A stretch of DNA of 64,000 nucleotides, taken from Microbulbifer sp. YPW1 (GTDB lineage Bacteria; Pseudomonadota; Gammaproteobacteria; Pseudomonadales; Cellvibrionaceae). Positions 1 through 9,262 of this stretch are shown here, piece after piece. The notes under the pieces are model-generated. The model saw nothing but the letters and a program-made list of their open reading frames with translations. It ran no database searches and was not told the DNA's origin. Where the stretch lies: the NCBI RefSeq assembly GCF_013367775.1, contig NZ_CP055157.1:4228001-4292000 (forward strand). The letters are read 5' to 3'. Both the position numbers and the translations under genes were made by a program. Each line of letters starts with the position of its first letter. The first letter of the stretch is position 1.

Positions 1-1275
1 TTCCGCACGCTCTTTCGAGGTCCAATAATTGGCAGCATCCAGCTGTTTACCATCATCACGCACGACTTTGTGCAGCACCTTGGCTCCGCCATAAGGATCC
101 GCCACTTTCACAAAACCGAAGCCCGCCTCCGCTGCGCCGAACAACACTCGAGTACCGCCACTCTCGCTACCCAGGCTGTAGCTGAGCGCCAAAACCTCGG
201 CGCAGCTTTTGCACAGCGCCAGATCGGCACCGGTATTCTGGCTTTCGTACACGTAATAATTACCGTCAGTGCCGTAGGCCAGGAAGTCTGGTACGGCGTC
301 ACGCCCGGCGAGGTCTACTTTTACATCCCGCACCAGCAGGTGGGCATTGGTGGCTTCAATCAGGGAGGTCAATTCACCGCCGAGTTCATCGGCGTGAGTA
401 AAGCTGGCATTAAACGAGGTAAATTTACCGGAGAGCGTGGACTCCATGATCCAGCGGCCGGCTTTCATGCCATTGGGATCGATTTCACCAAAGTCGATCA
501 GCAGGCTGGGCTGTGCGGCCTGGTTTTCGACGAAGCTTTTGGTAATGGTAAAGTCGATTGCCAGGCCCTGCTCGTTATCGACAATTCTGGGCTGGGCCGA
601 CTCGATTTTGACCTTGTTGGCGGCGCCGTAGCCGCTGTTATCGATACGGACACCCAGGGTATAGGGTTCCGGGGGTTCAATTTCAGTCGTAAACGCATCG
701 TCACCGACGACCTCTTCGGTGAGGAAGTAATCCAGAGTCAGCAGTGGCTGGGGTTTTACCACAATGGAATCCGGGGCTACTTCCACTACCTCCTCCTTAC
801 CACCGTAGCTGTAGGAGAGTGTGGCGCCTACGAAGTACAGCTCGCCGTTATCTGTCTCACCGGCGGCGTTGGCGGTGGGGACAATCAACCAGCGGAACTC
901 GCCCACGTTGCCGGCATTGATCACCGCATCGGTCACCTCGCCGTTATCTCCGGTCACCAGGGAATTAACGCTCTGGGTATCGTCGATACGGATAAAGAAG
1001 GCCGCATCACTGGCGGAGGTGTCCGAGGTAGCGGTCACGCTATTGCCATCGGCATCTGCGAAATTCACCGAGATGGCGATATCCTCAATGGAATAGGTAT
1101 CCAGGCTATTGGTAATGCGCATGATCGCCTCAAAGCCCTGACGCTCCAGCGTCAGTTCCTGAAGAATCTCGATACGCACCTCAGCGCAGAGCGCCTCTTC
1201 CTGAGCTGTGGCGACAGCCGGCACACCCAGTGTGCAGATCCAAAACGCCGCCAGAATCCCCCAACGCTGCAACAT
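1..1275 (-). CDS. Large exported protein, C-terminus beyond window
   Basis: The reading frame is open from an ATG at 1275 to the left edge, giving 425 visible residues. An AGGAA ribosome site lies just upstream. The N-terminus is a clear Sec signal peptide (residues 1-25, Leu/Ala/Trp-rich, ending ATA-QEE). The rest is acidic and rich in beta-forming residues, with stretches such as IRIDDTQSVNSL and YTLGVRIDNSGYGAANK that look like Ig- or CARDB-type beta-sandwich domains of surface proteins. I recognise no family and no catalytic motif. It is on the strand of the giant-protein/RHS locus and is separated from it by a transposase gene, so it may be a downstream member of that locus. Long opposite-strand frames here are shadows. 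Confidence 0.75.
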   Translation of the reverse strand, partial: MLQRWGILAAFWICTLGVPAVATAQEEALCAEVRIEILQELTLERQGFEAIMRITNSLDTYSIEDIAISVNFADADGNSVTATSDTSASDAAFFIRIDDTQSVNSLVTGDNGEVTDAVINAGNVGEFRWLIVPTANAAGETDNGELYFVGATLSYSYGGKEEVVEVAPDSIVVKPQPLLTLDYFLTEEVVGDDAFTTEIEPPEPYTLGVRIDNSGYGAANKVKIESAQPRIVDNEQGLAIDFTITKSFVENQAAQPSLLIDFGEIDPNGMKAGRWIMESTLSGKFTSFNASFTHADELGGELTSLIEATNAHLLVRDVKVDLAGRDAVPDFLAYGTDGNYYVYESQNTGADLALCKSCAEVLALSYSLGSESGGTRVLFGAAEAGFGFVKVADPYGGAKVLHKVVRDDGKQLDAANYWTSKERAE

Positions 1276-1347
1276 GATTCCTATTCCTAATGGTCGTAAT
1301 GCTTTCATTTAATTATTTATTCGCCCGGCTGCCGTAGCCGTCCGACG

Positions 1348-2043
1348 TCAATCTATTTCCATTCGCGGCCGTCCGGGCCGGCGATGCTCAACTCGGAGCC
1401 CTATCCTGCGCTCGATCTCATCGACAAACCGGCTATTACCAGTCAGTTGGTTGCGAGACCAGGCCTCACTCAAGAAAGCCAGCTCGTCCGACGACACGCA
1501 GGCTTTTACAAATTCTTTATACGCTGCCACCCGCTCTGCACCACTGCGCCCGAGTCGCTGCAGCTCTGTGTGGCTGTCGAGTACAAAATTCAAATCAGCC
1601 CCAACCCGCTCGCGATAGCTGGACCACTTGTATTGTCGTGGCCCGCGCACCATACCGGCGCGCACCGGGTTCAGCTCGATATACCGGCAACAAGCCAGAA
1701 AATACGACTCGGCCTGAACCACGCTCGCCTTGAAGCGCCCTTCCCACAGGGAACCTCGGCGACCTTCCAGCTTGTTTACATAAGCCGCCTGCCGACCGGC
1801 AACCCGCTTCATCAACAATGAAATCGATTCCGCCCGATCCCCCGGCTCCACCAGCAGGTGGACATGGTTGGTCATCAAACACCAGGCATACAACTTGATC
1901 CCCAACTTATCCTTCCACTCGAACAAGTTGTCCCGGTAATACTGATAATCTTCATCCGCAAGAAACACCGCCTCGCGATTGTGCCCACGCTGCACAACAT
2001 GATGTGGCATATTCGCCACCAATATTCGCGCCTTCCTTGGCAT
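1348..2043 (-). CDS. REP-associated tyrosine (Y1) transposase
   Basis: A 231-residue protein of the IS200-like / RAYT family, single-strand HUH nucleases that act on REP-type palindromes. The N-terminus MPRKARILVANMPHHVVQRG is typical. The HUH motif is TNHVHLLVEP (about residue 58) and the catalytic tyrosine lies in CRYIELNPVRAG (about residue 121). Length and motif order fit an intact protein. A second copy of its 5' end lies immediately upstream (2129-2221), and palindromes containing GGGACAG / CTGTCCC occur near it and inside neighbouring genes. In this family such repeats are the usual substrates, so the repeats here were probably dispersed by this or a related enzyme. Confidence 0.9.
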   Translation of the reverse strand: MPRKARILVANMPHHVVQRGHNREAVFLADEDYQYYRDNLFEWKDKLGIKLYAWCLMTNHVHLLVEPGDRAESISLLMKRVAGRQAAYVNKLEGRRGSLWEGRFKASVVQAESYFLACCRYIELNPVRAGMVRGPRQYKWSSYRERVGADLNFVLDSHTELQRLGRSGAERVAAYKEFVKACVSSDELAFLSEAWSRNQLTGNSRFVDEIERRIGLRVEHRRPGRPRMEID

Positions 2044-2294
2044 AGCTCTTCACAATCCTTCCAGACGTCACTCCCTGCCTTGTTTATTTGGGCGTCTTAA
2101 ATAGATCTGTCCCCTTTATGTTGCCACTCATCTGCAAGAAACACCGCCTCGCGATTGTGCCCACGCTGCACAACATGATGTGGCATATTCGCCACCAATA
2201 TTCGCGCCTTCCTTGGCATAGCTTTTCTCAATCTTTCCAGGCGTCACTCCCTGCCTTGTTTATTTGGGCGTCTTAAATAGATCTGTCCCCTTTA
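1953..2294. repeat. Direct duplication of the transposase 5' end plus leader
   Basis: Bases 1953-2118 and 2129-2294 are nearly identical copies of about 166 bp. Each carries the first ~30 codons of the Y1 transposase (on the minus strand) and the leader behind it, ending in the block with TTATTTGGGCGTCTTAAATAG and ATCTGTCCCCTTTA. The outer copy is a transposase fragment with no body. Confidence 0.9.
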
Positions 2295-2343
2295 CCCTCT
2301 TGTCCCCTTTACCCTCTTTTAATTTGCCCCCTTTATTCCCAAG

Positions 2344-2397
2344 CACCACTCCCTGCCTTGCTTATTTGGGCGTATTAAACAGATCTGTCACCTTTAT
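2344..2397. repeat. Third, diverged copy of the transposase-linked repeat
   Basis: This segment repeats the block CACTCCCTGCCTTG...TTATTTGGGCGT-TTAAA-AGATCTGTC-CCTTTAT seen at about 2069-2118 and 2245-2294, with several substitutions. It forms the 3' end of the candidate immunity gene, whose last codons (KGDRSV) are encoded in it. The bases between 2290 and 2343 are a pyrimidine-rich run of partial CCCCTTTA units. Confidence 0.8.
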
Positions 2398-2878
2398 GAA
2401 GTACATCTAAAAATTTCTCAAAGCTTTTAGTGTCAGAATCCTCAGCAGGGGAAACTTCAGCTCGAGCCACTTCTAACCAATGAACTAACACTGATATCAC
2501 TTTCGGATCAAAATCACTTATATCCAAGTCAGCAGCAGCACTTGCAATCCAATCCATACTTGACGTAGCCGAACCGACGACCCTCTCAGAATATGCGTAT
2601 AAGGACATCAAAAGCAGATTTTCGTAAGAATTCATTTTGCAGCCTGCAGACTCACAATATGTAAAAAAACTCTCCAACAAAAAAGTCAGCTCTTCCTCAA
2701 GACCTTCTATATCTATCCGCCCAAAAACTAAACCATTAAACATATCAAGGCTAAACCCTTCATTCATACCAATATCAGTATGTGAATCCAAAGTATTTAA
2801 CAAGCTCGATATATCTATAACGCGCCTAAAAGCGCTCATTAATTGACTTAACCCCACAGCCACCCGACTACTGAGCAT
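2375..2878 (-). CDS. Candidate immunity protein for the RHS protein
   Basis: A 167-residue acidic, helical protein without signal peptide or membrane segment, of no family I recognise. It overlaps the end of the RHS gene by 11 bases. I chose the ATG at 2878 because AAGGA sits 8 bases ahead of it; an ATG at 2887 is possible but leaves no room for a ribosome site. Position directly after an RHS gene with a variable tip, small size, acidity against a lysine-rich tip and translational overlap are what is known for polymorphic-toxin immunity genes. The role is inferred from that context only. The last residues (HKGDRSV) are encoded by the transposase-linked repeat, so the native C-terminus may have been replaced. 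Confidence 0.65.
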   Translation of the reverse strand: MLSSRVAVGLSQLMSAFRRVIDISSLLNTLDSHTDIGMNEGFSLDMFNGLVFGRIDIEGLEEELTFLLESFFTYCESAGCKMNSYENLLLMSLYAYSERVVGSATSSMDWIASAAADLDISDFDPKVISVLVHWLEVARAEVSPAEDSDTKSFEKFLDVLHKGDRSV

Positions 2879-5800
2879 CGCAATCATCCTTATTCCGACA
2901 TTTCTTTGAAACTATCTTCTTACAATTTTCCAAAGGCTTTAGCGATTTTTTGTACTCTTCCTCGTGTCGTCTGCGATCCTGGTCTGCCAAGTTGTCCGGT
3001 GTCTTCTTACCTTTTGCACCATACCCCCTTCCAACGGAGTCACAGCCCGCATTGATATAGACCTTCCTTCCCTGAGAACATGCAGACCTTCCTTTAAGTT
3101 TTTTCTTCGCAGACTCACAACTGTCAGATTCACTACATCCTTTAGTACCCATACAAGCAGCTTTATATGCTTTATGAATTAAAGAACAGGTCTTTGCTAG
3201 CTTCTTCCTTGCTTTTTTTACGTTCCGATAAACTTTGTAACCAGTCACAATCACTCTTGCTGCAATAACTACAATTGGAACCCATACAATTTCACCAGTT
3301 GGATCCGCAAACTGAGCAGGAGCTGCAGAGGCATACCAATATTCGTTAAAACCTCCAGCTTGCCCCATTGGATCTCGCTCAATGTATCGCCCAATATTTG
3401 GATCATAATCCCTGAAGTAGTTCTGGTTAAAACCACTCTCCGCATCAAAATACTGACCCGGTAACCGCAAGGCGTTACCTACAGCCTCGATTAAAATCGT
3501 AATTTCACCAAAAGCCTCATACCGAGCCTCCCAAACCACAGCTCCGGACTTATCCACCATCCGCTGCGGCGTACCCAAATGATCATTCTGGTAGTAATAA
3601 ACCTCCCCAGAAGCCACCCGCTGGAACAACGGCTCGGTCATCCACGGCATACCCGGCTTGAAGTGGTACTCCTTAATCAGATTCCCGCCCACATCGTATT
3701 CCGCAGCCATACCCTCTTCGTTATAAAGAAAGTAAGTTGCGCTATCGGTCTGCTTGCGAATCCGCTGGCCGTAAGGGTTGTACTGATACTGCCCCACCGT
3801 CTGGGTATTTTTATCGACGGCGATCAGGCGTTCTTCGTGGTTGTAGCGGTAATCCCAGGTAACACCACCCTGCACTTTTTGGGTCGTGTGGCCGTTGTCG
3901 TTATAAGCGAGGGACAGAACTTGTTCTGTCCCTCCATCAACTTCCTCGGTCGAGCCGGTTAGCTGGTTGTGGTTGTTGTAGGCGCTTTGGGTGGGGGACA
4001 GATTAAAATCTGTCCCCGCGGCTTCGCCGCCCATCCCCTCATCCGCGCGTCGAGCATGATCCGTGCGGTTGCCCACACCGTCATACCCAAACTGCTCATC
4101 ATTCGCCGCATTCTCTAGCGGGTAATCAGCCTCGGTGAGCCGATAAAGGTCGTCATAACCAAACGCATAAGCCCCATGCTCGGTGTCGATCTTGCGGATG
4201 TTGCTTTCCAGGTCGTATTCGTACACGGCCTGGGCTTTGTCGTTGCCGGCAGAGTCTTCCAGAATCCGCTGTTTCACCCGCAGGAAGTCGTCGTAGCTGA
4301 GGGTGATCTTGTTGCCGCCGGGCAGTAACAGGGTCTGCGGGGCGAGCCAGTGGAAGTCGGTCCACGCCAGCTGCCCTTCCCCGGGCACATGCACCGCCGC
4401 CAGCTGGTTGTTCTTGTTGTAGTAGTAGGTGTAGGTAATGCCTTCCGGGTTGGTATAGGTTTTCTTCAGGCCGTTGCCGTAATAGCTGTAGCTGTAGCTC
4501 TTGGAGAAGGCGATTTCCGCGGCTTGCGCCCCTTCACCGTAATAATCCACGCGCACGGATTCGAGGCGGTTCAGCGCATCGTAGGTGTAGGTTTCCCCAT
4601 GATGGACAATATCCGCAGTGGCATTGGCAGTATCCGCACCCGGCTGCTGGGTATAACCGGTGTATTGGGCCTTGGCGTTGTAGTGGTAATCCACTACTTT
4701 CACCGGCTGCGCATTGTCCTTGTGCGCAAACACTTGCAGTTGGTTCAGGCGGTTGGCGTCGTCGTAGCTGTAGCGGCGCTTTTCCTGCTGGGGGTTGATC
4801 ACCTCAACCAGATTGCCATTGGCATCGTAGTTGTAGACGCGCTGTTTGTTGGTACCGATAAAGTCGTGCTTGGTCTCGGTTTTCAGGCGGTCAGCCTTGT
4901 CGTAGGTGTAGACCGTGAGGCGCCCTTCCGGGTCTTGCACCTGCAACAGGTTGTCGCGGGCGTCGTAGGTAAATTTGGTCTTCTTGGCTTCGCCATTTTC
5001 GGGGTCGACAATAGCCACCAGACGGCTGAGGTTGTCGTACTCGTACTTCTCGGTATTCTCCAGCGCATCGGTATCGCTATCGAGATTGCTGCCCAGGTCG
5101 TAGCCGTATTTGCGCAGGTACTCCAGGTTGTTGGCCTTTTGCTTGCTTTGCTCGATACGGTCGCGCTTGTCGTAACCCAGCTCTTCCGCATAGGTCGGGT
5201 ACTCGATTTTTGACAGCAGGTTTTGCTGATAGGTGTACTTGGTGCGGTTCTGCTCGCCATCGACGATGGCACTCAGGCGGTTCTGGCTGTCGTATTCGAG
5301 GCCAATTGTGGAACCCTCGGCATCGGTGATAGTAGCCAGGCGATCGCCATTGTCGTAATCCAGTTTGAGCAGATTATCGGCATCGTCGGTCACCGTCAGC
5401 GGCAGGCCGGAGGCATTGTTGGTGATATGTAGGCTGCTGCCACTGGCGTCGGTGACTTTGACCAGATCGCCGGCGGCATCGTACTCATATTTGAACCCCT
5501 GGCCGTAGGGATTGAGGTCTGACAACAGATTGCCGACCGCATCGAAATCCCGCGTCCAGGTCTTCAGGCGCGCATCCAGTACGGTGTGGGCGTAGCCGTT
5601 TACGTCGTAGTCCTTGTATTCGGTCACTTCCTGCTCGGGGCTGGTGACCTTGGTAACGTTGCCGTAAGCGTCGTATTCCCAGCTGGTGGTGGACAATGCG
5701 GTGTTGCCCGCAGTGGATTCACCGGTGGTCTGGCTTTCCAGTTGGCCGTAAGCATCGTACGTGTAGCGTGTAATACGCTGGTCGGCGGTGCCGGCGGCCT

Positions 5801-7244
5801 CGGTCAGGTTAATCAGGTTGCCTTTTGCATCGTATTCGTACTGGGTGATGACACCGCGCTCGTCACGCTGCTTCAGCGGCAGGGTGAGTTCTGTATTCCA
5901 CTCGGTGGTGGTATAGGTCCCGTCAGGGTTCTCGGTGCGGGTGATATTGCGGAAGGTGTCGTAATAGTGCTTGGTTTCCAGTCCGCGGGCATCGGTGGTA
6001 ATACTGCTGATCAGGCGGATGGGCGCATCATTGGCGTTTGCGCCCAGCTGCGTGGTGCCGGTGTAACTGTACTGCTGCGCAACTTCGCGGGCGGTTTTGT
6101 TGTCGGAGTACTGGTAGTCAATGGTGTACTGCAGCTCTCCGCCAACGGTCTGCTTCACCGGCATATTCAGGATGTTGTACCAGGTTTCGGTAATAACACC
6201 GGAGCTGTCGGTACGGGTGGTTTTATAGGTTTTGGTGTCGCCGTCCACCGTGTGGCTGTAGGTCATACCTACACCGTCGGCATTGGTGTGCCCGTTGACA
6301 TTGCCATCTGCATTGGTGGAATAAGTGGTTATGCGACCGTTAGGGTCGGTAACGCTGGCCAGTGTGCGCTGCTGATTGCTGCGAAACTTGTATTGATAGG
6401 TCCACGCTTCTCCTCGGACGTCAGTGACGGAAACGAGCTGGCGGTAGTTCAGTGTATCGCCGCTGTCCTCACCATATTGATAGCTCACCTGGCGGCCAGA
6501 GTAATCTTCAAGGCGTGCTAACCGGTACTGATCACTCTCGCCCGGCACCAACTCCCAGTGGTAGGTGATCACGGTATTGCCGTGGTGGTCTTCAACCGAC
6601 TTTATGCGATCCTGCACGTACGTGAAACTTACCCGTACACCATTCTTATCGCTGTATTCCGATATATCTCCATCAATGTAGCGAATCACGTTACCGCTAC
6701 GGTCGCGCCAGGTGTAATGCGGAGTCGCCCCTTCACCGCCAACCAGTACTTGCTTGGTTATCGTCTGGACCAGCATTGCCTGATAGGTATCGCCAAACGG
6801 TTTGAGGCAATTGTCGCTATCTACTTTGAAATGTTCTGGGCGGTAAGACATCCCATTGCGGAACAGATAGTGCTCGTAGGGAGATTTGCAGTTGCCGGTG
6901 GTTGGCGCTGCTTCGCCCTGAGATTCCCGCAGCTCGGCATAGGTCTGTATCGGGTTCCAGCGGCTGTTCCACTCCCAGCCGCTTTGCGTCCAACGACGAG
7001 TCATTCGCACCGAACCGCCGAGTACCTTGACCTGCATATCTTCCAGGTCTTCGCGGTTCTCTGAAGAGGTACCTCTGGGCGCGGCGCCGTCGCTGCTGAT
7101 ACCGGGTTTGGCAATGGCTAACGGTGCCATTAATAGCGCGAGTATGGATGCGGCAACTGCCCAGTGGCTGGCTACTCGCTGCGGCTTGGCCTTGCCCACG
7201 GTAGCGATCGAGGCCAGCTTGGCCATCCCGGTACAAAACTTCAT
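2868..7244 (-). CDS. Sec-exported RHS/YD-repeat protein with Cys/Lys-rich tip
   Basis: A 1,458-residue protein. Residues 1-45 form a long signal peptide (ILALLMAPLAIAKPG). An N-terminal region with MTRRWTQSGWEWNSRWNPI is followed by many YD repeats (such as YEYDAKGNLINLTEAAG, YTYDKADRL). The RHS core lies near 1240-1318 (YYYQNDHLGTPQRMVDKSG, YFRDYDPNIGRYIERDPMG). The last ~140 residues are a distinct tip: a hydrophobic stretch, then a Lys-rich domain with nine cysteines, including CSQGRKVYINAGCD. In this family the RHS shell encloses a C-terminal toxin, so a toxic tip is likely, but I could not assign its activity. There is no PAAR or VgrG domain. The gene starts about 80 bases after the giant gene. 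Two palindromes are inserted in frame (3909-3934, 3994-4017). Confidence 0.9.
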   Translation of the reverse strand: MKFCTGMAKLASIATVGKAKPQRVASHWAVAASILALLMAPLAIAKPGISSDGAAPRGTSSENREDLEDMQVKVLGGSVRMTRRWTQSGWEWNSRWNPIQTYAELRESQGEAAPTTGNCKSPYEHYLFRNGMSYRPEHFKVDSDNCLKPFGDTYQAMLVQTITKQVLVGGEGATPHYTWRDRSGNVIRYIDGDISEYSDKNGVRVSFTYVQDRIKSVEDHHGNTVITYHWELVPGESDQYRLARLEDYSGRQVSYQYGEDSGDTLNYRQLVSVTDVRGEAWTYQYKFRSNQQRTLASVTDPNGRITTYSTNADGNVNGHTNADGVGMTYSHTVDGDTKTYKTTRTDSSGVITETWYNILNMPVKQTVGGELQYTIDYQYSDNKTAREVAQQYSYTGTTQLGANANDAPIRLISSITTDARGLETKHYYDTFRNITRTENPDGTYTTTEWNTELTLPLKQRDERGVITQYEYDAKGNLINLTEAAGTADQRITRYTYDAYGQLESQTTGESTAGNTALSTTSWEYDAYGNVTKVTSPEQEVTEYKDYDVNGYAHTVLDARLKTWTRDFDAVGNLLSDLNPYGQGFKYEYDAAGDLVKVTDASGSSLHITNNASGLPLTVTDDADNLLKLDYDNGDRLATITDAEGSTIGLEYDSQNRLSAIVDGEQNRTKYTYQQNLLSKIEYPTYAEELGYDKRDRIEQSKQKANNLEYLRKYGYDLGSNLDSDTDALENTEKYEYDNLSRLVAIVDPENGEAKKTKFTYDARDNLLQVQDPEGRLTVYTYDKADRLKTETKHDFIGTNKQRVYNYDANGNLVEVINPQQEKRRYSYDDANRLNQLQVFAHKDNAQPVKVVDYHYNAKAQYTGYTQQPGADTANATADIVHHGETYTYDALNRLESVRVDYYGEGAQAAEIAFSKSYSYSYYGNGLKKTYTNPEGITYTYYYNKNNQLAAVHVPGEGQLAWTDFHWLAPQTLLLPGGNKITLSYDDFLRVKQRILEDSAGNDKAQAVYEYDLESNIRKIDTEHGAYAFGYDDLYRLTEADYPLENAANDEQFGYDGVGNRTDHARRADEGMGGEAAGTDFNLSPTQSAYNNHNQLTGSTEEVDGGTEQVLSLAYNDNGHTTQKVQGGVTWDYRYNHEERLIAVDKNTQTVGQYQYNPYGQRIRKQTDSATYFLYNEEGMAAEYDVGGNLIKEYHFKPGMPWMTEPLFQRVASGEVYYYQNDHLGTPQRMVDKSGAVVWEARYEAFGEITILIEAVGNALRLPGQYFDAESGFNQNYFRDYDPNIGRYIERDPMGQAGGFNEYWYASAAPAQFADPTGEIVWVPIVVIAARVIVTGYKVYRNVKKARKKLAKTCSLIHKAYKAACMGTKGCSESDSCESAKKKLKGRSACSQGRKVYINAGCDSVGRGYGAKGKKTPDNLADQDRRRHEEEYKKSLKPLENCKKIVSKKCRNKDDCDAQ
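3909..3934. repeat. In-frame palindrome in the RHS gene (copy 1)
   Basis: A perfect inverted repeat with 12-bp arms GAGGGACAGAAC / GTTCTGTCCCTC and a 2-base centre. It is read in frame as part of the peptide GGTEQVLSL. The arms resemble the GGGACAG/CTGTCCC core of the repeat beside the Y1 transposase at 1348-2043. Confidence 0.85.
3994..4017. repeat. In-frame palindrome in the RHS gene (copy 2)
   Basis: An inverted repeat with 11-bp arms GGGGACAGATT / AATCTGTCCCC and centre AA, 60 bp from copy 1. It is read in frame as GTDFNLSP. The adjoining bases (GCGGCTTCGCCGC) form a second short hairpin. It matches the ATCTGTCCCC core near the transposase more closely than copy 1. Confidence 0.85.
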
Positions 7245-7322
7245 TGTTGTTTTCCTGGTCTTGTTAATTCAGCGGTAGCTGTACAGCCACCGCCTGTCAC
7301 AATTTTTTCTTTTCAGCAGCCC

Positions 7323-8936
7323 TTATTCGGGGCTGCTGTTGTCCTTGTTACAACTGCCATCCGCACACGGCGGCGGCTCACAGCGCAGCGTCTCTACCCC
7401 GCCACCGATCGGCGAGTAACCTCCGCCGTAACCACCACCACTGCCAACGCCTCCGCCGTAGTAGTAACTGCTACCACCGCCAGTACTACAGGAACCATAC
7501 GAAGCCGTCGCCCAGCGCGTCGAGGTACCACCCGGTACAACCTGCCCATTCGCACACTGGCTCTGGTAACTCACCTGGTACTGGAAGCTGTAACTGCCAC
7601 AGCCAGCACCGGTGGCATCACCCTCTTCACTCGGGTTGAAGTCTCTAAGCGCGGTGATCCGGTACGGGATGTACACCACATCCCCTGCTTCCAGGGTGTC
7701 CGGTACTTCGGCGAGGAACTCGAACGCGACGACGTCGTTGCCCGTGGGCAGTTTGTTGCTGACGTTGTCGGCGCGGATCAGGCCGTAGTTGGTGAGGCTC
7801 AGTTCTCCGGTAAACACGTCGCCCTTTTGCATGTCGGGCAGGGTGATGCTGAGCGGATCGAGCATCACCACGGCGACCGGAACCTGGGTTTCGAAGGTGG
7901 CTTCGAGTTTGATCTCGTAGCGGTCTTGCAGGTTGATCTCGTTCACTTGCCATTCGACGTTGATGATCTGGTTCATCAGGAACACGTCTTCGGCGACGGT
8001 GATGCCGGGTTTGACCCACAGGCGGCCGGAGACGCTTTCATGATCGAAGGCGGTAACCCGGTAGCTGTAGCGGCCGGCGGGCAGGTCTTCGAGCAGGGCT
8101 TCGCCGTTGGCGTCGCTGTTGATGGTGCGGGTTTCCGACAGGACCTGTTCGTTCTGCAGTTCGATCTTGGCACCTTGCAGGCCGGGGATGAGCTGGTTGT
8201 TTTCTCCCAGGGTGGCGGTGTAGATGTCGCTGATATGGAAGAAGGCGTCGCCCATTTCGGAGGTGACGACGGCGATGTAGACGGGCACGCTGAAGCGGTG
8301 GCCGCCGTCGCCGCTGATCTGCAGTTTGAAGCTGTAGTTGCCCTGGGCAACACCGGTGCCCGGGGCGACGCTCAGGCTGAGGTCGCGGCTGTCGCCGATG
8401 CCGAGGTCGCCGAGGCTGGTGGTGCCGTTGAGGCTGAGCCAGCCGGGGGCGGGATTGCCTTCGTCGTCGACCAGTTCGAGGCTGGCATTGCGCAGGACGT
8501 CGAAGCCGGTGTTGCTGAGGGTGAAGGTCTCTGTGGCGCTGTCACCCAGCAGTACACCGGTGTCGATGAACGACGGCTTGGCGGTGATCACCGGGCGGCT
8601 TTCCGAGAGGGTGTACTCGACAGCGATGTTTTCCAGCACCTGTTCGCTACCGTTGACGTCGGCGAGGACCTGGAAGTACAGGAAGCCGTTTTCCGGGGCG
8701 AGGTTGTCGCCACTCACGGTGAGGTTGATGACGCCTTTGACCTGGGGAGCCAGGTTGATGACGGCACCGAGATCCAGGTGGATGCCTCCGGGGATCTGTA
8801 CTTGCTCGTCACCGGGGGCGGCGACGGAGACCAGGCGCACGTTGGCGAGGTCACTGCCATAACCGGCTTTGACGGTGACGGGGACGACCTGGTTGTAGTT
8901 GCGCGGTACGCGGATGTTGACCTGGGTCGGGGTCAC
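7323..8936 (-). pseudogene. Giant exported protein, C-terminal segment (frame 5)
   Basis: The last 537 codons of the giant gene, open in their own frame. Coding sense extends further upstream in the same frame to about 9025 (GTWRVSVIHPDSLARPNQG), so the ATG near 8936 is not a real start. The segment has beta-sandwich domains (TETFTLSNTGFDVLRNASLEL; a carboxypeptidase-regulatory-like stretch GANNQL...GEALLEDLPAGRYSYRVTAFD). It ends in a Gly/Tyr/Ser-rich low-complexity tail and a Cys-containing end (CEPPPCADGSCNKD). Such domains are typical of surface and extracellular matrix proteins. The RHS gene follows 78 bases later. Confidence 0.75.
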
Positions 8937-9025
8937 TGCGGAGGTAAGTACGCTGAACGCGCCCTGGTTGGGTCGCGCGAGGCTGTCCGGGTGGATGACG
9001 GAGACGCGCCAGGTACCGCCTGCCC

Positions 9026-9262
9026 TTGCGGGTCGAAGGTGTAGCTGAAGCGGCCGTCGCTGCCGGCGATGACGGAGGCCTGGCGTTCGAAGCCGCGCAG
9101 TTCCATGACCAGGGTCAGCGGGACATTGCCGGTGGCGGTGTCGCTGTCCCGGTCGATGGCCTGGCCGGTGAAGGTGACGGTGTCTTCGGCGGTGTAGATC
9201 TCCGCAGGGGCGACGCTATCCAGGGTGCCGTAGTAGGCGGTCTCCTGCAGGAGGCCTGGGTG
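9026..9262 (-). pseudogene. Giant exported protein, short segment (frame 4)
   Basis: This stretch is coding only in a third frame: LLQETAYYGTLDSVAPAEIY... through ...GSDGRFSYTFDPQGQA. It joins the ORF above it (upstream end near 9262) and the C-terminal segment below it (near 9025). Both joins are explained by loss of one base from a run: CCC to CC at the first and GGG to GG at the second. Restoring them gives GTRTQALLQETAYYG and FDPQGQAGTWRVS. Confidence 0.7.

Noticed and set aside
70..1290. 406-codon plus-strand frame
   Set aside because: The opposite strand has a signal peptide, ribosome site and continuous sensible protein to the window edge; the plus frame is its shadow.
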